From Nitrospira_D sp035465795 (GTDB taxonomy: Bacteria; Nitrospirota; Nitrospiria; Nitrospirales; Nitrospiraceae): 64,000 nucleotides of DNA. The stretch covers positions 1-64,000 of the forward strand of contig NZ_JBMWAN010000002.1 in the NCBI RefSeq assembly GCF_049546785.1, read 5' to 3'. The notes below the pieces were generated by a model that had not been told where the DNA came from, ran no database searches, and saw only the letters and a list, made by a program, of their open reading frames with translations. Both the position numbers and the translations under genes were made by a program. Shown here piece after piece: positions 46,590-56,043 of the stretch (its first letter is position 1; each line of letters begins with the position of its first letter).

Positions 46590-49097
46590 ATGACCACACC
46601 CAGGCCGGCACATGCTCCGCACACACAACGCGCCTCCCGGTGGGGCCTGAAGTCCAAGCTGATCCTTTCCATGCTCTTCGTCGGCGCCGTCCCGCTTGTC
46701 ATCGGATTGAGCATGGCCTTCTGGCAAGGATCGCAAGAAATTCGGGACGTCAATGGAGAAAGCTTCAAGGCCCTGGCCACCGAAGCGGCCCGAAAGCTCG
46801 ACCTGCTGGTGGCCGACGAAATCGCACGCACCTCCCGCATCGCCAACGACCCTGCGGTCGTCCAGGAACTTGAGCGCCGACGGGACGCGCGCGGGAACCC
46901 GCCCGCTCAGGGACTACGCCCCGTCGATGCCGATGCGGAGGCCCGCTGGGCGGCCCGCGACCCCGATCTGCTTAAAGACATCACCGCCAGTCCCCTCGCC
47001 GGCTTGCTGCACGAGTACTATACCGGCACGCGCAGCGCCGCCGATCAACTGCTTCCCCAGGTTGTGCGCTCCGCCACCAAGCTGCTCTTCCTCACCGACA
47101 TTCAGGGCACCCTGGTGGCCGCCATGACGACCAAGCCGAACTACCGGCACGGCCACACTCCCTGGTGGCAGGGGGCCTACAACAAAGGGGTAGGGAAGCT
47201 GTATATCGAAGACCTCCATTTCAGCAAACAGGCGGACGCCTATGTGTTCACGATTTCAATGCCCGTCATGGACAGCCTGCGTTACGAAGTCGTCGGCGTG
47301 CTGCATCGCGTGATCGACGCCAAAGAATTTTTCTCCCCCTCCACGCACGTGATCCGATTCGGAAAAACCGGCCATGTCATGTTGATCGACAGCCGGGGAA
47401 TCGTCATGAGCTGCCCCATTCTGCCCACCGGTGTCGCGCTGTCCGACACAAGTCTGATTCCCCTCATCACGCCGCAGCAGCCGGGCTGGGTCGAGGCTCC
47501 GAGCGACGGACATGGGGGCAATACGGCGTCGATCATCGGGTTCGCGCCGCTGCCGGAAACCAGCCGGGCCACGAATGGATCGCTCGACCGCGGCTCCTGG
47601 CATACCTTCGTCTGGCAGGCTTCCGACGAGTTGTTCGCCCCCATTCAACACCTCTTTACCTGGCTGATCGTCTTCGGCAGCGTGGCCCTCGCCCTCCTGG
47701 CCGTGCTCGGCTATGTCGCCGCCGGCCGGATCGTCACGCCCGTGCGCGCACTGCAACAGGCGGCACAGGCCATCGGACGGGGAGAACTCCGTACCACCAT
47801 CGACATTCGCACCGGCGACGAGTTGCAGGATCTGGCCGATGAATTCAACCGGATGAACGCCCAGCTGCAAGCCGCCTTCGCGGGACTGACCGACCAGGTG
47901 ACCCTCAAAACCCAGGAGGTCAATTACCTCCAACGATCCACGGATCAAATCCTGGATGCCGTGCCCACGCCCATTGTCCTGCTCGACGCGCGAGAGTCGG
48001 TCCAGTACATAAATCGCGCGGCTCGCGCGGCGTTTCATCTTTCTCCGGAGGCCGCCCCGCCGTTCGCTCTCTCCACACTGCAACCGTTCGGCTCGGCCGT
48101 TCAGACGCGATTGCGGGAGGATGCGGCCGGGGGAGAACCCGGCTCGCCGGCCCAGAGCGGGGAGCCACGAGACCCTTTGGCTCCGGCCATGAGCCAAGAA
48201 GCCGGCCACTCCCGATCCCGGTCGGAACTCCAGATCGGCCCGCGCACCTATCACTATCAGTGGTTCCGCCTCCCAAGCCGCCCGGGGGAGGAGCCTCGGA
48301 TTGGATTTGTGCTGCGAGACACCACCGAAGAAAGCCACATGCAGGATCAGCTGATTCAGGCGGAGAAGTCCGGCAGCCTCGGGGTGCTGACCGCCGGCAT
48401 CGGACACGAGCTCAACAATCCGCTGTTCGGCATCGTCGGCCTCGGCGAAGCCATTCTCGACGAGACCGACCTCTCCCGCGCCCAGTCCCATGCCCGCGAT
48501 ATCGTCGCGCAGGGACAGCGCATGGCCGCCATTATCCGCGACTTCACCGGGATCACCACACGGGAGAGCTCGGATCAGCGCATCCCCGTATGTTTGGAAG
48601 AGACGATCGACCAGGCGCTCACCGCCATGCATACCGCCGCCGACATGCGGCGGATCACGATAGAGAAATTCTATGCGGGCGAGACCATGGTCCTGGCGCT
48701 GCCCGACCAGCTCCGGCAGGCCGTGATGAATTTGCTCATGAACGCCGTGCAGGCCATGAAAGGGACCGGCACACTGAGCCTCACCACAACGGTGACCAAC
48801 CGGCTCGCGACAGCCGAAATCAGCGACACAGGCCCAGGAATCTCGCCACAACACCTGGCGAAAATCTTCGACCCGTTCTTTACGACAAAGGGCCAGGGGG
48901 AGGGGTCGGGCTTGGGCCTGACGGTCGCCCGGCGCATCATCCGGAAATTCGGAGGAGACCTCCGGATTGACAGTCGTGAGGGACAGGGCACGACCTGTTT
49001 CATTACCCTGCCGGCGATACTTCCCCCCCCATCATCCGAGGAGGAGACATGGACCGCGTCAACACCACGCTCGGAGCCGCAGCCGTCACGCTCGTGA
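46590..49097 (+). CDS. Membrane sensor histidine kinase (dCache-HAMP-PAS-HisKA-HATPase)
   Basis: The 835-residue protein has a transmembrane helix (about 23-45), a periplasmic sensor region of dCache type (50-350), a second helix (356-376), HAMP (378-430) and a PAS-like domain (450-580) with an inserted Ser/Gly-rich loop. HisKA with His near 606 (GIGHELNNPLFGI) and HATPase (NLLMNAVQAMK, DTGPGISP, GEGSGLGLTV) complete it. It should sense a periplasmic ligand and phosphorylate the response regulator at the head of the operon. Its end overlaps the DUF3365 gene by 49 bp, so the periplasmic haem protein may deliver the signal. Confidence 0.9.
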   Translation: MTTPRPAHAPHTQRASRWGLKSKLILSMLFVGAVPLVIGLSMAFWQGSQEIRDVNGESFKALATEAARKLDLLVADEIARTSRIANDPAVVQELERRRDARGNPPAQGLRPVDADAEARWAARDPDLLKDITASPLAGLLHEYYTGTRSAADQLLPQVVRSATKLLFLTDIQGTLVAAMTTKPNYRHGHTPWWQGAYNKGVGKLYIEDLHFSKQADAYVFTISMPVMDSLRYEVVGVLHRVIDAKEFFSPSTHVIRFGKTGHVMLIDSRGIVMSCPILPTGVALSDTSLIPLITPQQPGWVEAPSDGHGGNTASIIGFAPLPETSRATNGSLDRGSWHTFVWQASDELFAPIQHLFTWLIVFGSVALALLAVLGYVAAGRIVTPVRALQQAAQAIGRGELRTTIDIRTGDELQDLADEFNRMNAQLQAAFAGLTDQVTLKTQEVNYLQRSTDQILDAVPTPIVLLDARESVQYINRAARAAFHLSPEAAPPFALSTLQPFGSAVQTRLREDAAGGEPGSPAQSGEPRDPLAPAMSQEAGHSRSRSELQIGPRTYHYQWFRLPSRPGEEPRIGFVLRDTTEESHMQDQLIQAEKSGSLGVLTAGIGHELNNPLFGIVGLGEAILDETDLSRAQSHARDIVAQGQRMAAIIRDFTGITTRESSDQRIPVCLEETIDQALTAMHTAADMRRITIEKFYAGETMVLALPDQLRQAVMNLLMNAVQAMKGTGTLSLTTTVTNRLATAEISDTGPGISPQHLAKIFDPFFTTKGQGEGSGLGLTVARRIIRKFGGDLRIDSREGQGTTCFITLPAILPPPSSEEETWTASTPRSEPQPSRS

Positions 49098-49642
49098 TCG
49101 GAGCCCTGCTCGCGACACCATTCTCCCCGCTGGCGAAAGAACCGCCCGGCGCTCAGGGCATCCCGCCTGAGAAGGTCGCGGACTATGTCCAGGCCATCCT
49201 GCAAGCAGACCGGACGATTTACACCACCCAAGTGGTGACCCGCATGCAGGAGAAAGGCATCGTCAAGGCCACCGAGCATTGGGAGCATGACAATGCGCTG
49301 CCGCTGCCCGCCCAGTTCCTGCAACACTCGGGACGGCTCGTCGCCGAAAGCGGGCGCGGCATCCGATACCGGCTCATCGGGCTCTCCCCGATTTATCAAC
49401 GCAATGCCCCCGCCACCGACTTTGAACGGAAGGCGCTGGAAACCTTGACGCAGCAACCGGATCGTCCGGTCACCGGCATTGTCACCAGCGGAAAAAAACA
49501 GTTTTTCCAGGCCATTTACCCGGATCGCGCCGTCTCTCCGACATGCATCGCCTGCCACAACAGTCACCCCTTGAGTCCCAAACGGAACTTTAAAGTGAAC
49601 GATGTGATGGGGGGCATCGCGATCACGATTCCGCTGGAGTGA
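49049..49642 (+). CDS. Periplasmic DUF3365 haem protein
   Basis: The 197-residue protein has a signal or anchor helix (residues 8-24) and a DUF3365 domain (about 35-195). DUF3365 is related to the Tll0287-type haem-binding PAS-like fold. It carries one c-type haem site, CIACH, near residue 171, with the downstream segment MGGIAITIPL typical of the family. Such domains sense redox state or gases. The ribosome binding site GAGGAGGAG lies inside the kinase gene. Being the last gene of the four-gene signalling operon, it probably provides the periplasmic redox input to the kinase upstream. Confidence 0.88.
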   Translation: MDRVNTTLGAAAVTLVIGALLATPFSPLAKEPPGAQGIPPEKVADYVQAILQADRTIYTTQVVTRMQEKGIVKATEHWEHDNALPLPAQFLQHSGRLVAESGRGIRYRLIGLSPIYQRNAPATDFERKALETLTQQPDRPVTGIVTSGKKQFFQAIYPDRAVSPTCIACHNSHPLSPKRNFKVNDVMGGIAITIPLE

Positions 49643-49735
49643 TCCGGATCAACGATCAGCCCCCGGTCGTCGCCCGCGAAGATGAGGCAGAGCTCAACAC
49701 CTCTGATGGCTGAGCCCTGCTGCGAGACGAGAACG

Positions 49736-50833
49736 CTAGGAGGGAGTCGCGGGGGGAGCGGGCGACGAAGATTCGCCCACTTGATACTCTTCCCGATAAA
49801 TTTGAATCGCCGTCATGAAGAGACTCACCATAATCGGGCCGACGAAGAGCCCGAGCAGACCATACAAAGCCAGCCCGCCGAGCACCGAGAGGACCAGGAG
49901 CAGCACCGGAATCTGCACCTCCTGCCCGATCAGCCAGGGGCGGAGAAACTGATCGACCGTCGAGACGACACCGACTCCCCATACCAGCATCCCCAACGCC
50001 TTTCCGACCGCCCCGATCCAGAACAGATACAGCACAACCGGCCCCCAGACCAACGCCGTGCCGCCGAAAGGAATCGGGGCCAGCACGATGGTCAGCGCCG
50101 TGAGGACCACCGGAAACGGCACGCTCAGCGCGAGATAGGCCCCGCCCGCCAGCACGCCCTGCACCATCGCCGTTACCAACATCCCCTTCACGACCGCGCG
50201 GACGGTCTGATCCAGCCGGCCCACAATCTTTCGCTTGTGCGACTCCTCCATGGGGATCAATTCATACAACGCCCCGAGCCATCGCTCGCCGTCTTTGAGC
50301 AAAAAGAAGAGCACCAGCAACATGACGAAGAAATTGCTTACGAGCACCACGGCGTTCTTCAGCAGATCCCCCATCTGGCTCATGAAGAATTGGCTGAGCC
50401 ACTTGGCCCCCGCCATCACCGAATCCTCCATCGACAAGGCCTGCATCTTTTCAGCCGTCAGCATCGACCGCAGCCAGTTGCCGATCAGCGGGACAGAGGC
50501 CACCTGCTCCGGTAGTTGCTGGAGTCCTCCTGCGGCGATCCACTCGTATATGGCCTCCTCCGCCGCCCCCGCTTCTCCCACAAGCGTCACACTCATTCCC
50601 ACCAGAGGAACGACGACCACCGCCAGCACCCCGAACGTGAGACAACCGGCGGAGAGCGTGTCGCGCCCTCCTGTCGTCTGCGTCAGCCGGCGATGGAATG
50701 GAAAGACCCAATGGGCCAGCAGGCTGGCCCACAAGGCCGGGAATAAGAAGGGCCGGAGGATGAGCCCGATCTGGTAGAGCAACAGCGCCAGGAGGGCGAA
50801 AAACACCGCGGCAAAGAGTTGAGGGCGAGTCAT
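49736..50833 (-). CDS. AI-2E family (PerM/TqsA-type) membrane protein
   Basis: The 365-residue protein has the AI-2E family pattern: paired N-terminal helices (LFAAVFFALLALLLYQIGLI), a middle amphipathic region (MSQMGDLLKNAVVLVSNFFV), and later helices with VVLTALTIVLAPIPFGGTAL and LGGLALYGLLGLFVGPIMV, about eight transmembrane segments in all. The family includes the autoinducer-2 exporter TqsA and sodium-proton antiporters; the substrate cannot be read here. The start lacks a good ribosome binding site. The C-terminal tail is Pro/Ser-rich. Confidence 0.9.
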   Translation of the reverse strand: MTRPQLFAAVFFALLALLLYQIGLILRPFLFPALWASLLAHWVFPFHRRLTQTTGGRDTLSAGCLTFGVLAVVVVPLVGMSVTLVGEAGAAEEAIYEWIAAGGLQQLPEQVASVPLIGNWLRSMLTAEKMQALSMEDSVMAGAKWLSQFFMSQMGDLLKNAVVLVSNFFVMLLVLFFLLKDGERWLGALYELIPMEESHKRKIVGRLDQTVRAVVKGMLVTAMVQGVLAGGAYLALSVPFPVVLTALTIVLAPIPFGGTALVWGPVVLYLFWIGAVGKALGMLVWGVGVVSTVDQFLRPWLIGQEVQIPVLLLVLSVLGGLALYGLLGLFVGPIMVSLFMTAIQIYREEYQVGESSSPAPPATPS

Positions 50834-50962
50834 ACGCGTCGTTGGCTCAGGTCATCGATCAGTCCGTTGATAGCAGATCTTGGACCGGTTGTCACCGCAG
50901 GGAGGCCTGACAGGGCGAAAAGCCTGGCAGGAAAGGCTCATCCCGGCAAGGGATCGCACGAG

Positions 50963-51403
50963 TTACACATCGGATTCTGTCCCGATGAGGGCCACCGGCC
51001 GGTTCCGGGAACCGGCCGGCTCAGGGACGTTCCCCGGCAGACAAGGCGCTTCCTCCGGCCATGCCGTGACGCCCATATCGCTTGTCCCTTGAAACTTGGC
51101 GCCGTCCTCCATCGCAAAGACCGGCGCATGCACCTCGCCCATCAGAATGCCGGTCTTGAGGAGTTGCACCCGCTCGCTTGCCGTCACGGTCGCCCTGATG
51201 CGCCCGCTGCTGATCAGGACACCGGCCGCAATGGTCCCCTTCACGACCCCGTCTTCCCCGACAATGACCTGGCCCTTGGTGTAAATGTCGCCTTCAAGAC
51301 GGCCGTCAATGCGCACCGTCCCATCGACGCGAATTTCACCCTTCAGCTCGACCCCTTTGGCCAGCAGCGTGATGTTGCCGTCATCAAACCCGTTCTTTTT
51401 CAT
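50963..51403 (-). CDS. Bactofilin-family protein (second copy)
   Basis: The 146-residue protein has the bactofilin beta-repeat core (VELKGEIRVDGTVRIDGRLE, VIVGEDGVVKGTIAAGVLIS, GEVHAPVFAMEDGAKFQG) at about residues 15-110, and a Pro-rich C-terminal tail. It is closely related to the copy beside nxrA: both share LISSG(R/K)I, VQLLK and the GA-x-F-(R/Q)G ending. The ATG at 51403 has GGGAGGGG upstream. It lies 109 bp downstream of a class A penicillin-binding protein on the same strand, consistent with bactofilins that localise wall synthesis. Confidence 0.92.
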   Translation of the reverse strand: MKKNGFDDGNITLLAKGVELKGEIRVDGTVRIDGRLEGDIYTKGQVIVGEDGVVKGTIAAGVLISSGRIRATVTASERVQLLKTGILMGEVHAPVFAMEDGAKFQGTSDMGVTAWPEEAPCLPGNVPEPAGSRNRPVALIGTESDV

Positions 51404-51512
51404 AGCCGATCCCCTCCCGCCAGGATTCGCACCACAGAATACCCCAGGGGGGCATAGACACCTAGCAGTTTGTTGAAACAGCGCACACCCTGAACAGCAG
51501 GGCTCATGGCGC

Positions 51513-53804
51513 TCACGAGAATCCCAAGGTCTGCTTGATCCGCTCCCACAGTCCGCCGCCATGCACTTCGCAAAAGACCTCCGGCTCAGTGCCTTCGAGA
51601 AACACCTCCGTCGCCCGCTCGGGACATTGCGAGGTGGCCAACTGCCCGGTCCGCGGATCAACGGCCCGCGAGACAATGCCCGGGGGCATCTCAAAATCTT
51701 GCGCATCCTCCGGAATCAGCCGACGCGCCAGATCCACCCAGATCGGCAGCGCCGCCTGTGCCCCTGTCAACCTGATCGGCCGCTCATCGTCGAACCCCAC
51801 CCAGACACCGATGACGAACTCAGGCGTATAGCCGACGAACCAGGCATCATGATAGCCGTCCGTCGTCCCGGTTTTTCCGGCCACCGGACCACGCAGCCCG
51901 AGGCTTCTGGCTTTGGCGCCGGTACCCCGATCCACCACCCCCTTCAGAAGCGAGGTCAGGAGATACGCGGCCTGCGCAGAAGCGGCTTGCTGCCGGTCCA
52001 GCACGGGGCTCCACAACGTCTCCCCGCTCTCACGCGCCAGGTTCGTCAACGCCACCGGCCGCACCGCCACCCCTTCATGCGCTAAGGCGCCATAGGCGGC
52101 CGTGATCTCCAGCAAGGAGACCGATGCGCTCCCCAGCGCCACAGACAGATTCTCCGGCAACGCCCCTTGAATGCCGAACCTCCTCAGCGTGGCATTGAAT
52201 CTCGCCATCCCGACACGCTGCGCCGTCCTTACGGCCGGAATATTCAACGACTGCTCCAGCGCCGCTCGCACCGTCACCTGACCGTGAAACTGCCGGTCAT
52301 AATTCTGGGGAGACCAGGAACCGCCCCCTGACTCAAACGTCACCGGTTCATCGGCCAGCAGGGTGACCGGAGTGAGCCCCGCCGCTCCCTCATCGCGAGC
52401 GGCTTCGAACGCCGTCAGATAGACGAACGGCTTAAAGAGCGAGCCCGCCTGACGCCGCGCCTGGACCGCCCGATTGAATTGACTGGTCCGGTAGTCGCGT
52501 CCGCCCACCATGGCCAGCACATGTCCCGTTCGCGCGTCCAGCACAAGCACCGCGCCCTGCAATGGCGACTCCACTTCTTTCAGCGCAGGATACGCGCGCT
52601 CCAGTTTGGCCAATCCCTTCAGCAGCGCTTCCGTCGCCAGTTGCTGAATATAGACATCGAGGGTGGAATAGACCCGCGCCCCCTCAGGAATGCCGGGCCC
52701 CGTCCCTTCCTCCACCTGCCGCAAAAGGTAATCCACGAAGTACGGCGCATCCGTCAGCACGTCCTGGGGCAGCGCCACCTGCACCGGATGATTTACTGCC
52801 CGCACCCAGGTTTCGTCCGAAAGCATCCCCTCCTCATGCAACCGGCGCAGCACCACATTTCGTCGCTGCGTAGCATACTCCGGATTTTTCGTGGGGGAAT
52901 AGGTATTGGGCCCTTTGATCAGCCCGGCGACGAGCGCGATTTCTTCGATGGACAGCGCCTCAAGCGGCTTTCCAAAATACCGGTGCGCCGCTTCGCCGAC
53001 ACCGTAAATCGACACCGACCCGGCCTGCCCCAGATAAATTTCGTTGAGATAGCTTTCCAGAATCTCTTCTTTCCGATACTTGCACTCCATCACAAGCGCG
53101 GCCATCACCTCGCGGAGTTTTCTCCCCATGGTCCGCTGCGGCGAGTAAAAGAGATTCTTCGCCAGCTGCTGCGTAATGGTGCTCCCGCCCTGCACCACGC
53201 CCCCGCGCGTGATATTCGCCCACAGCGCCCGGCCGATCGCCACGGGATCGACGCCGATATGTGAAAAAAACCGCCGGTCTTCAACCGCCAGGACCGTTTT
53301 GATCAGGTCCGGCGGGATATGGGCGTAGGGCACCCATTCCCTCACCTGACGAGAACTGCCTCGCATCCCGCTCAGCAAGGGCGGTTCGAGCGAAACAAAG
53401 GGCAGCGATTCGCGTTGCCGCACCGAAATAATATCGGCGACCACTCCTTCGCTGACGATCAGAGTCACATGCCGGGCCGGCGTGCGCGCGTCGTCCTGCG
53501 CGCGCAGATACACATCGATGGCATCGCCGGACACCGCATACTCGCCGGGAGCTTGGACCATTGAAACGACCTGATAGCCGAGCCGGTGCAGCCGGTCGAG
53601 CAAGCCTGATTCGGCCACATGCAGGCCGGGCTGGAGGAGAAAGGGCGCGCCGTAGATCAGCAGCGGCGGGTGCTCATCGCTCTTGGGCAGCGCAAGGGAT
53701 GTGGCCAGCATCGTGCCGTAGCCTGCAAGCGCCAGACAGGCCAGCCCCAAAAGGGCCCCCGACCCAACCAGGGCCCGGCGCGTCCAACGGCTGCCTGAAC
53801 GCAT
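51513..53804 (-). CDS. Class A penicillin-binding protein (PBP1B-like)
   Basis: The protein of about 763 residues builds and cross-links peptidoglycan in the periplasm. It has a transmembrane anchor (9-35), a UB2H-like domain (about 55-140), a GT51 glycosyltransferase (VLAVEDRRFFSHIGVDPVAI with the catalytic Glu, then GGSTITQQLAKNLFYSP) and a transpeptidase domain. The latter has active-site serine in GSLFKPFVY, SLN, and KTG in AGKTGTTDGYHDAWF. The UB2H-like part points to PBP1B rather than PBP1A; in E. coli that domain binds the lipoprotein LpoB. The ATG at 53804 has GGAG upstream. A bactofilin gene follows. Confidence 0.93.
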   Translation of the reverse strand: MRSGSRWTRRALVGSGALLGLACLALAGYGTMLATSLALPKSDEHPPLLIYGAPFLLQPGLHVAESGLLDRLHRLGYQVVSMVQAPGEYAVSGDAIDVYLRAQDDARTPARHVTLIVSEGVVADIISVRQRESLPFVSLEPPLLSGMRGSSRQVREWVPYAHIPPDLIKTVLAVEDRRFFSHIGVDPVAIGRALWANITRGGVVQGGSTITQQLAKNLFYSPQRTMGRKLREVMAALVMECKYRKEEILESYLNEIYLGQAGSVSIYGVGEAAHRYFGKPLEALSIEEIALVAGLIKGPNTYSPTKNPEYATQRRNVVLRRLHEEGMLSDETWVRAVNHPVQVALPQDVLTDAPYFVDYLLRQVEEGTGPGIPEGARVYSTLDVYIQQLATEALLKGLAKLERAYPALKEVESPLQGAVLVLDARTGHVLAMVGGRDYRTSQFNRAVQARRQAGSLFKPFVYLTAFEAARDEGAAGLTPVTLLADEPVTFESGGGSWSPQNYDRQFHGQVTVRAALEQSLNIPAVRTAQRVGMARFNATLRRFGIQGALPENLSVALGSASVSLLEITAAYGALAHEGVAVRPVALTNLARESGETLWSPVLDRQQAASAQAAYLLTSLLKGVVDRGTGAKARSLGLRGPVAGKTGTTDGYHDAWFVGYTPEFVIGVWVGFDDERPIRLTGAQAALPIWVDLARRLIPEDAQDFEMPPGIVSRAVDPRTGQLATSQCPERATEVFLEGTEPEVFCEVHGGGLWERIKQTLGFS

Positions 53805-53874
53805 CACCAGCTCCTCTGCGAACTCTGTCTACACGAGAGATTCGAGAAGTGCGGCCACGAATACGCCGCGGCCG

Positions 53875-54240
53875 TCACTCGTGGTCCCGATGTACCGTCG
53901 CGGGGGAAAAAGCGGGCAGGCACACCGCCAGATACTCAGCCCCCTCCGGTCCCGGCGTGCTGTAGCGAACCCATTCACCGCAATGCGTGATCACCGCTTG
54001 TCCCGCGTGAATGTCGTGCGACCCCTCTCGCGTTTCGACCCGCAGCATCCCCCGCAGTACCACCGTGTACTCGTCGAACTCGGGCGTCTGCCCCGGCTCT
54101 CGCCAGCCTGACGGGCTCTGCATCCGGGCCACGCTGACCTCTGAAGTGCGGGAATTCACCCGTCCGACATATTCGTCGATGAGCTTAGGCTGGTTGCCGG
54201 CCGCTTGAACTCTCGCAGGCTTCTCAATCACTTGCACCAT
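53875..54240 (-). CDS. Cupin-domain protein
   Basis: The 121-residue protein is a single cupin barrel. Motif 1 is degenerate (EFDEYTVVLRGMLRVE) and motif 2 reads AVITHCGEWVRYSTPGPEGAE; the usual metal-binding histidines of motif 1 are not evident. Small cupins bind metabolites or act as isomerases and dioxygenases; no substrate can be inferred. The ATG at 54240 has AGGAG; a longer upstream reading lacks one. It precedes the PBP1B-like gene on the same strand by about 70 bp. Confidence 0.8.
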   Translation of the reverse strand: MVQVIEKPARVQAAGNQPKLIDEYVGRVNSRTSEVSVARMQSPSGWREPGQTPEFDEYTVVLRGMLRVETREGSHDIHAGQAVITHCGEWVRYSTPGPEGAEYLAVCLPAFSPATVHRDHE

Positions 54241-54390
54241 GCTCTTTCTCCTCTGCTCCGGGGTACATCCCGGGATAACTCCAGCCCCCCTCTTCCGAGG
54301 TAACTCGTCTGGGTCTAACAATTCTCAGGGGGTGAGCTATTCTAATCCAAGGATGAACGCGCGCCTAGACCTCAACCAAGGAGAAACCCG

Positions 54391-54642
54391 ATGAGTTGCT
54401 CACGCTGCTGCGGATTGATGATCAAGGACCATTATATGGATCATGAGGGCACCTCCGGATACACCTGGATGAGCGCCTGGCGCTGCATGAATTGCGGCCA
54501 TGTCAACGACGCAACCATCGAGCGGAACCGTCGAACCCTGCAGGCTCACGCTCCACAACTGGTCGTGACGAGCGAGACGTACGATTATGCCGACGAAGAA
54601 GTTCATCTGGGAGCCGAAACCATGGTCGCCCAGGCGGCCTAA
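54391..54642 (+). CDS. Small zinc-ribbon protein
   Basis: The 83-residue protein has CSRCCGLMIKDHY and CMNCGHVND, two knuckles of a zinc ribbon some 30 residues apart, followed by a charged helix and an acidic tail. It resembles the smaller zinc-ribbon protein at 8679-8849 in the spacing and in the GL(M/L) after the first knuckle. The ribosome binding site is AAGGAG. It lies 40 bp before a response-regulator gene on the same strand. Role unknown. Confidence 0.75.
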   Translation: MSCSRCCGLMIKDHYMDHEGTSGYTWMSAWRCMNCGHVNDATIERNRRTLQAHAPQLVVTSETYDYADEEVHLGAETMVAQAA

Positions 54643-54682
54643 GCAGTCCGGGCTCGTTCAAGATTATGAAGGAGAACTCCAC

Positions 54683-55045
54683 ATGGCCTCGATTCTCATC
54701 GTTGACGACGAAGAACCCATTCGGCACCTCCTCCGGTCCATCCTGGAAGGAGAAGGCCATCAGGTGCTCGAAGCCTCCGACGGACGAGAGGGGCTCACCC
54801 TCTACCGGAACACGCCGACCGACCTGGTGATCACCGACATCATGATGCCTGATCGAGACGGCATGGAGGTGACCCTTGAACTCACGCGCGAGTTCCTCGA
54901 CGCCAAAGTCATCGCCATGACCGGCGCCTTGGGTAATCAGAACTTTCTCAACGTCGCCAGGCTCTTCGGCGCCCGCCACGTTCTGCAGAAACCGTTTGGA
55001 GTGGAAGAGATTTGCCGCCTGGTACACCTCACCCTCGCTGAATGA
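54683..55045 (+). CDS. Single-domain response regulator
   Basis: The 120-residue protein is a receiver domain alone: ILIVDDEEPIRHLL, phospho-acceptor Asp52 (VITDIMMPDRDG), the switch Thr in AMTGALG and Lys in LQKPFGVEE. It is CheY-like with no output domain. A matching kinase is not adjacent. It sits between a zinc-ribbon gene and the pilus cluster. A link to pilus control is possible but only positional. The ribosome binding site is AAGGAG. Confidence 0.92.
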   Translation: MASILIVDDEEPIRHLLRSILEGEGHQVLEASDGREGLTLYRNTPTDLVITDIMMPDRDGMEVTLELTREFLDAKVIAMTGALGNQNFLNVARLFGARHVLQKPFGVEEICRLVHLTLAE

Positions 55046-55194
55046 GCTATCCCCGAGCTGCGATGCTGGGCATCACGCCTGTCCGTCCCTCCCTTTGTAG
55101 GGTTGTAACCTTTCACCTGCTTCAGGAATATAGAGGCATACACAATTTCCCGCAGGCAGTTCACCAATAATCCGATAGAGCGGACAGGAACCCT

Positions 55195-55701
55195 ATGAAT
55201 GCAGGACGGTATCTTTTGAGTATCGGCCTACTCCTGTCTCCGGCGCTGGCCTTGGCAGGCTCGGCGGCCTCAAGTTTCCAAATCACCGCCACCCTCGATC
55301 CTACGTGCACGATTCAGACAACCCCGGCGACATTCGGCCATTACAATCCGATTACCACCCATGCGACAACCCCGTTAGATGTGAACAGTACCGTGACCCT
55401 TACCTGCAGCAAGGGAATGGCCACGACCATTGCGCTCGATCGCGGACAGTATGGGTCCCATGCAAAAGGCACAACCAGGGCGATGAAGCTGGCTACCGGC
55501 GAAGATTATCTGAGCTACGATCTCTACCAAGACGTGATTCGCGCCACCATCTGGGGGACCGGAGGCGAAGAGATCTTCGTCCCACCCATCGCCCCCGACA
55601 CAAGACCACGCACCTTCTTCATCTATGCCCGAATTCCCTCCGCCCAAGACGTCACCGTCGGAAACTACAGCGATACCATCGTCGCCATCGTGAATTTCTA
55701 A
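55195..55701 (+). CDS. Spore coat protein U-domain pilin subunit 1
   Basis: The 168-residue secreted protein has a signal peptide ending near ALAGSA and an SCPU domain: FQITATLDPTCTIQTTPATF, a second cysteine in VTLTCSKGM, and the conserved end GNYSDTIVAIVNF. SCPU domains form subunits of archaic (Csu-type) chaperone-usher pili, joining by donor-strand exchange in the periplasm. The two cysteines form the family's disulphide. It is the first pilin of the cluster, separated from the rest by 340 bp, so it may have its own promoter and be made in larger amounts. Confidence 0.9.
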   Translation: MNAGRYLLSIGLLLSPALALAGSAASSFQITATLDPTCTIQTTPATFGHYNPITTHATTPLDVNSTVTLTCSKGMATTIALDRGQYGSHAKGTTRAMKLATGEDYLSYDLYQDVIRATIWGTGGEEIFVPPIAPDTRPRTFFIYARIPSAQDVTVGNYSDTIVAIVNF

Positions 55702-56043
55702 TTCCGCCTTCGCCCCCTCCCGCAGCCTTGGTCCTCTGCCCCCGATACAGATCTTCCTCTTAAAGCCTCCGGCTTCGCACACAGGAGCTCATAGAGACTC
55801 GCAGCCCATTGCTGAGTGACAAAATTTGTCCCTCCCCATACGCTCTTTGTCCAAACCGTAAAGAACCGCTCCCGACTTAACCGAAGCGCATCAAAGCGCA
55901 ACAACTATGGAATCTACATTTTTACAATCATTTAGGACAGCGGAGATTGACTAATAACCGATGACAAGAAGTTGCCATGCTTCTTGCAGATGAAGGCAAA
56001 CGATAGCACATAGCACAACCCCCTTTACCGCTGGAGGATGATG
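55702..56043. other. Spacer inside the pilus cluster
   Basis: No gene seen. The stretch is AT-richer than its surroundings and contains a short hairpin (CAAGAAG/CTTCTTG at 55968-55990). It probably carries regulatory signals for the second pilin and downstream genes, but I could not identify a convincing promoter. Confidence 0.4.

Noticed and set aside
47256..48854. Minus-strand open frame of 532 codons opposite the dCache kinase
   Set aside because: The plus-strand kinase has all expected domains; the antisense reading has none.
55988..56012. TGCCATgcttcTTGCA as a sigma-54 promoter for the second pilin
   Set aside because: It lacks the essential second G of the -24 element and the C at its end.
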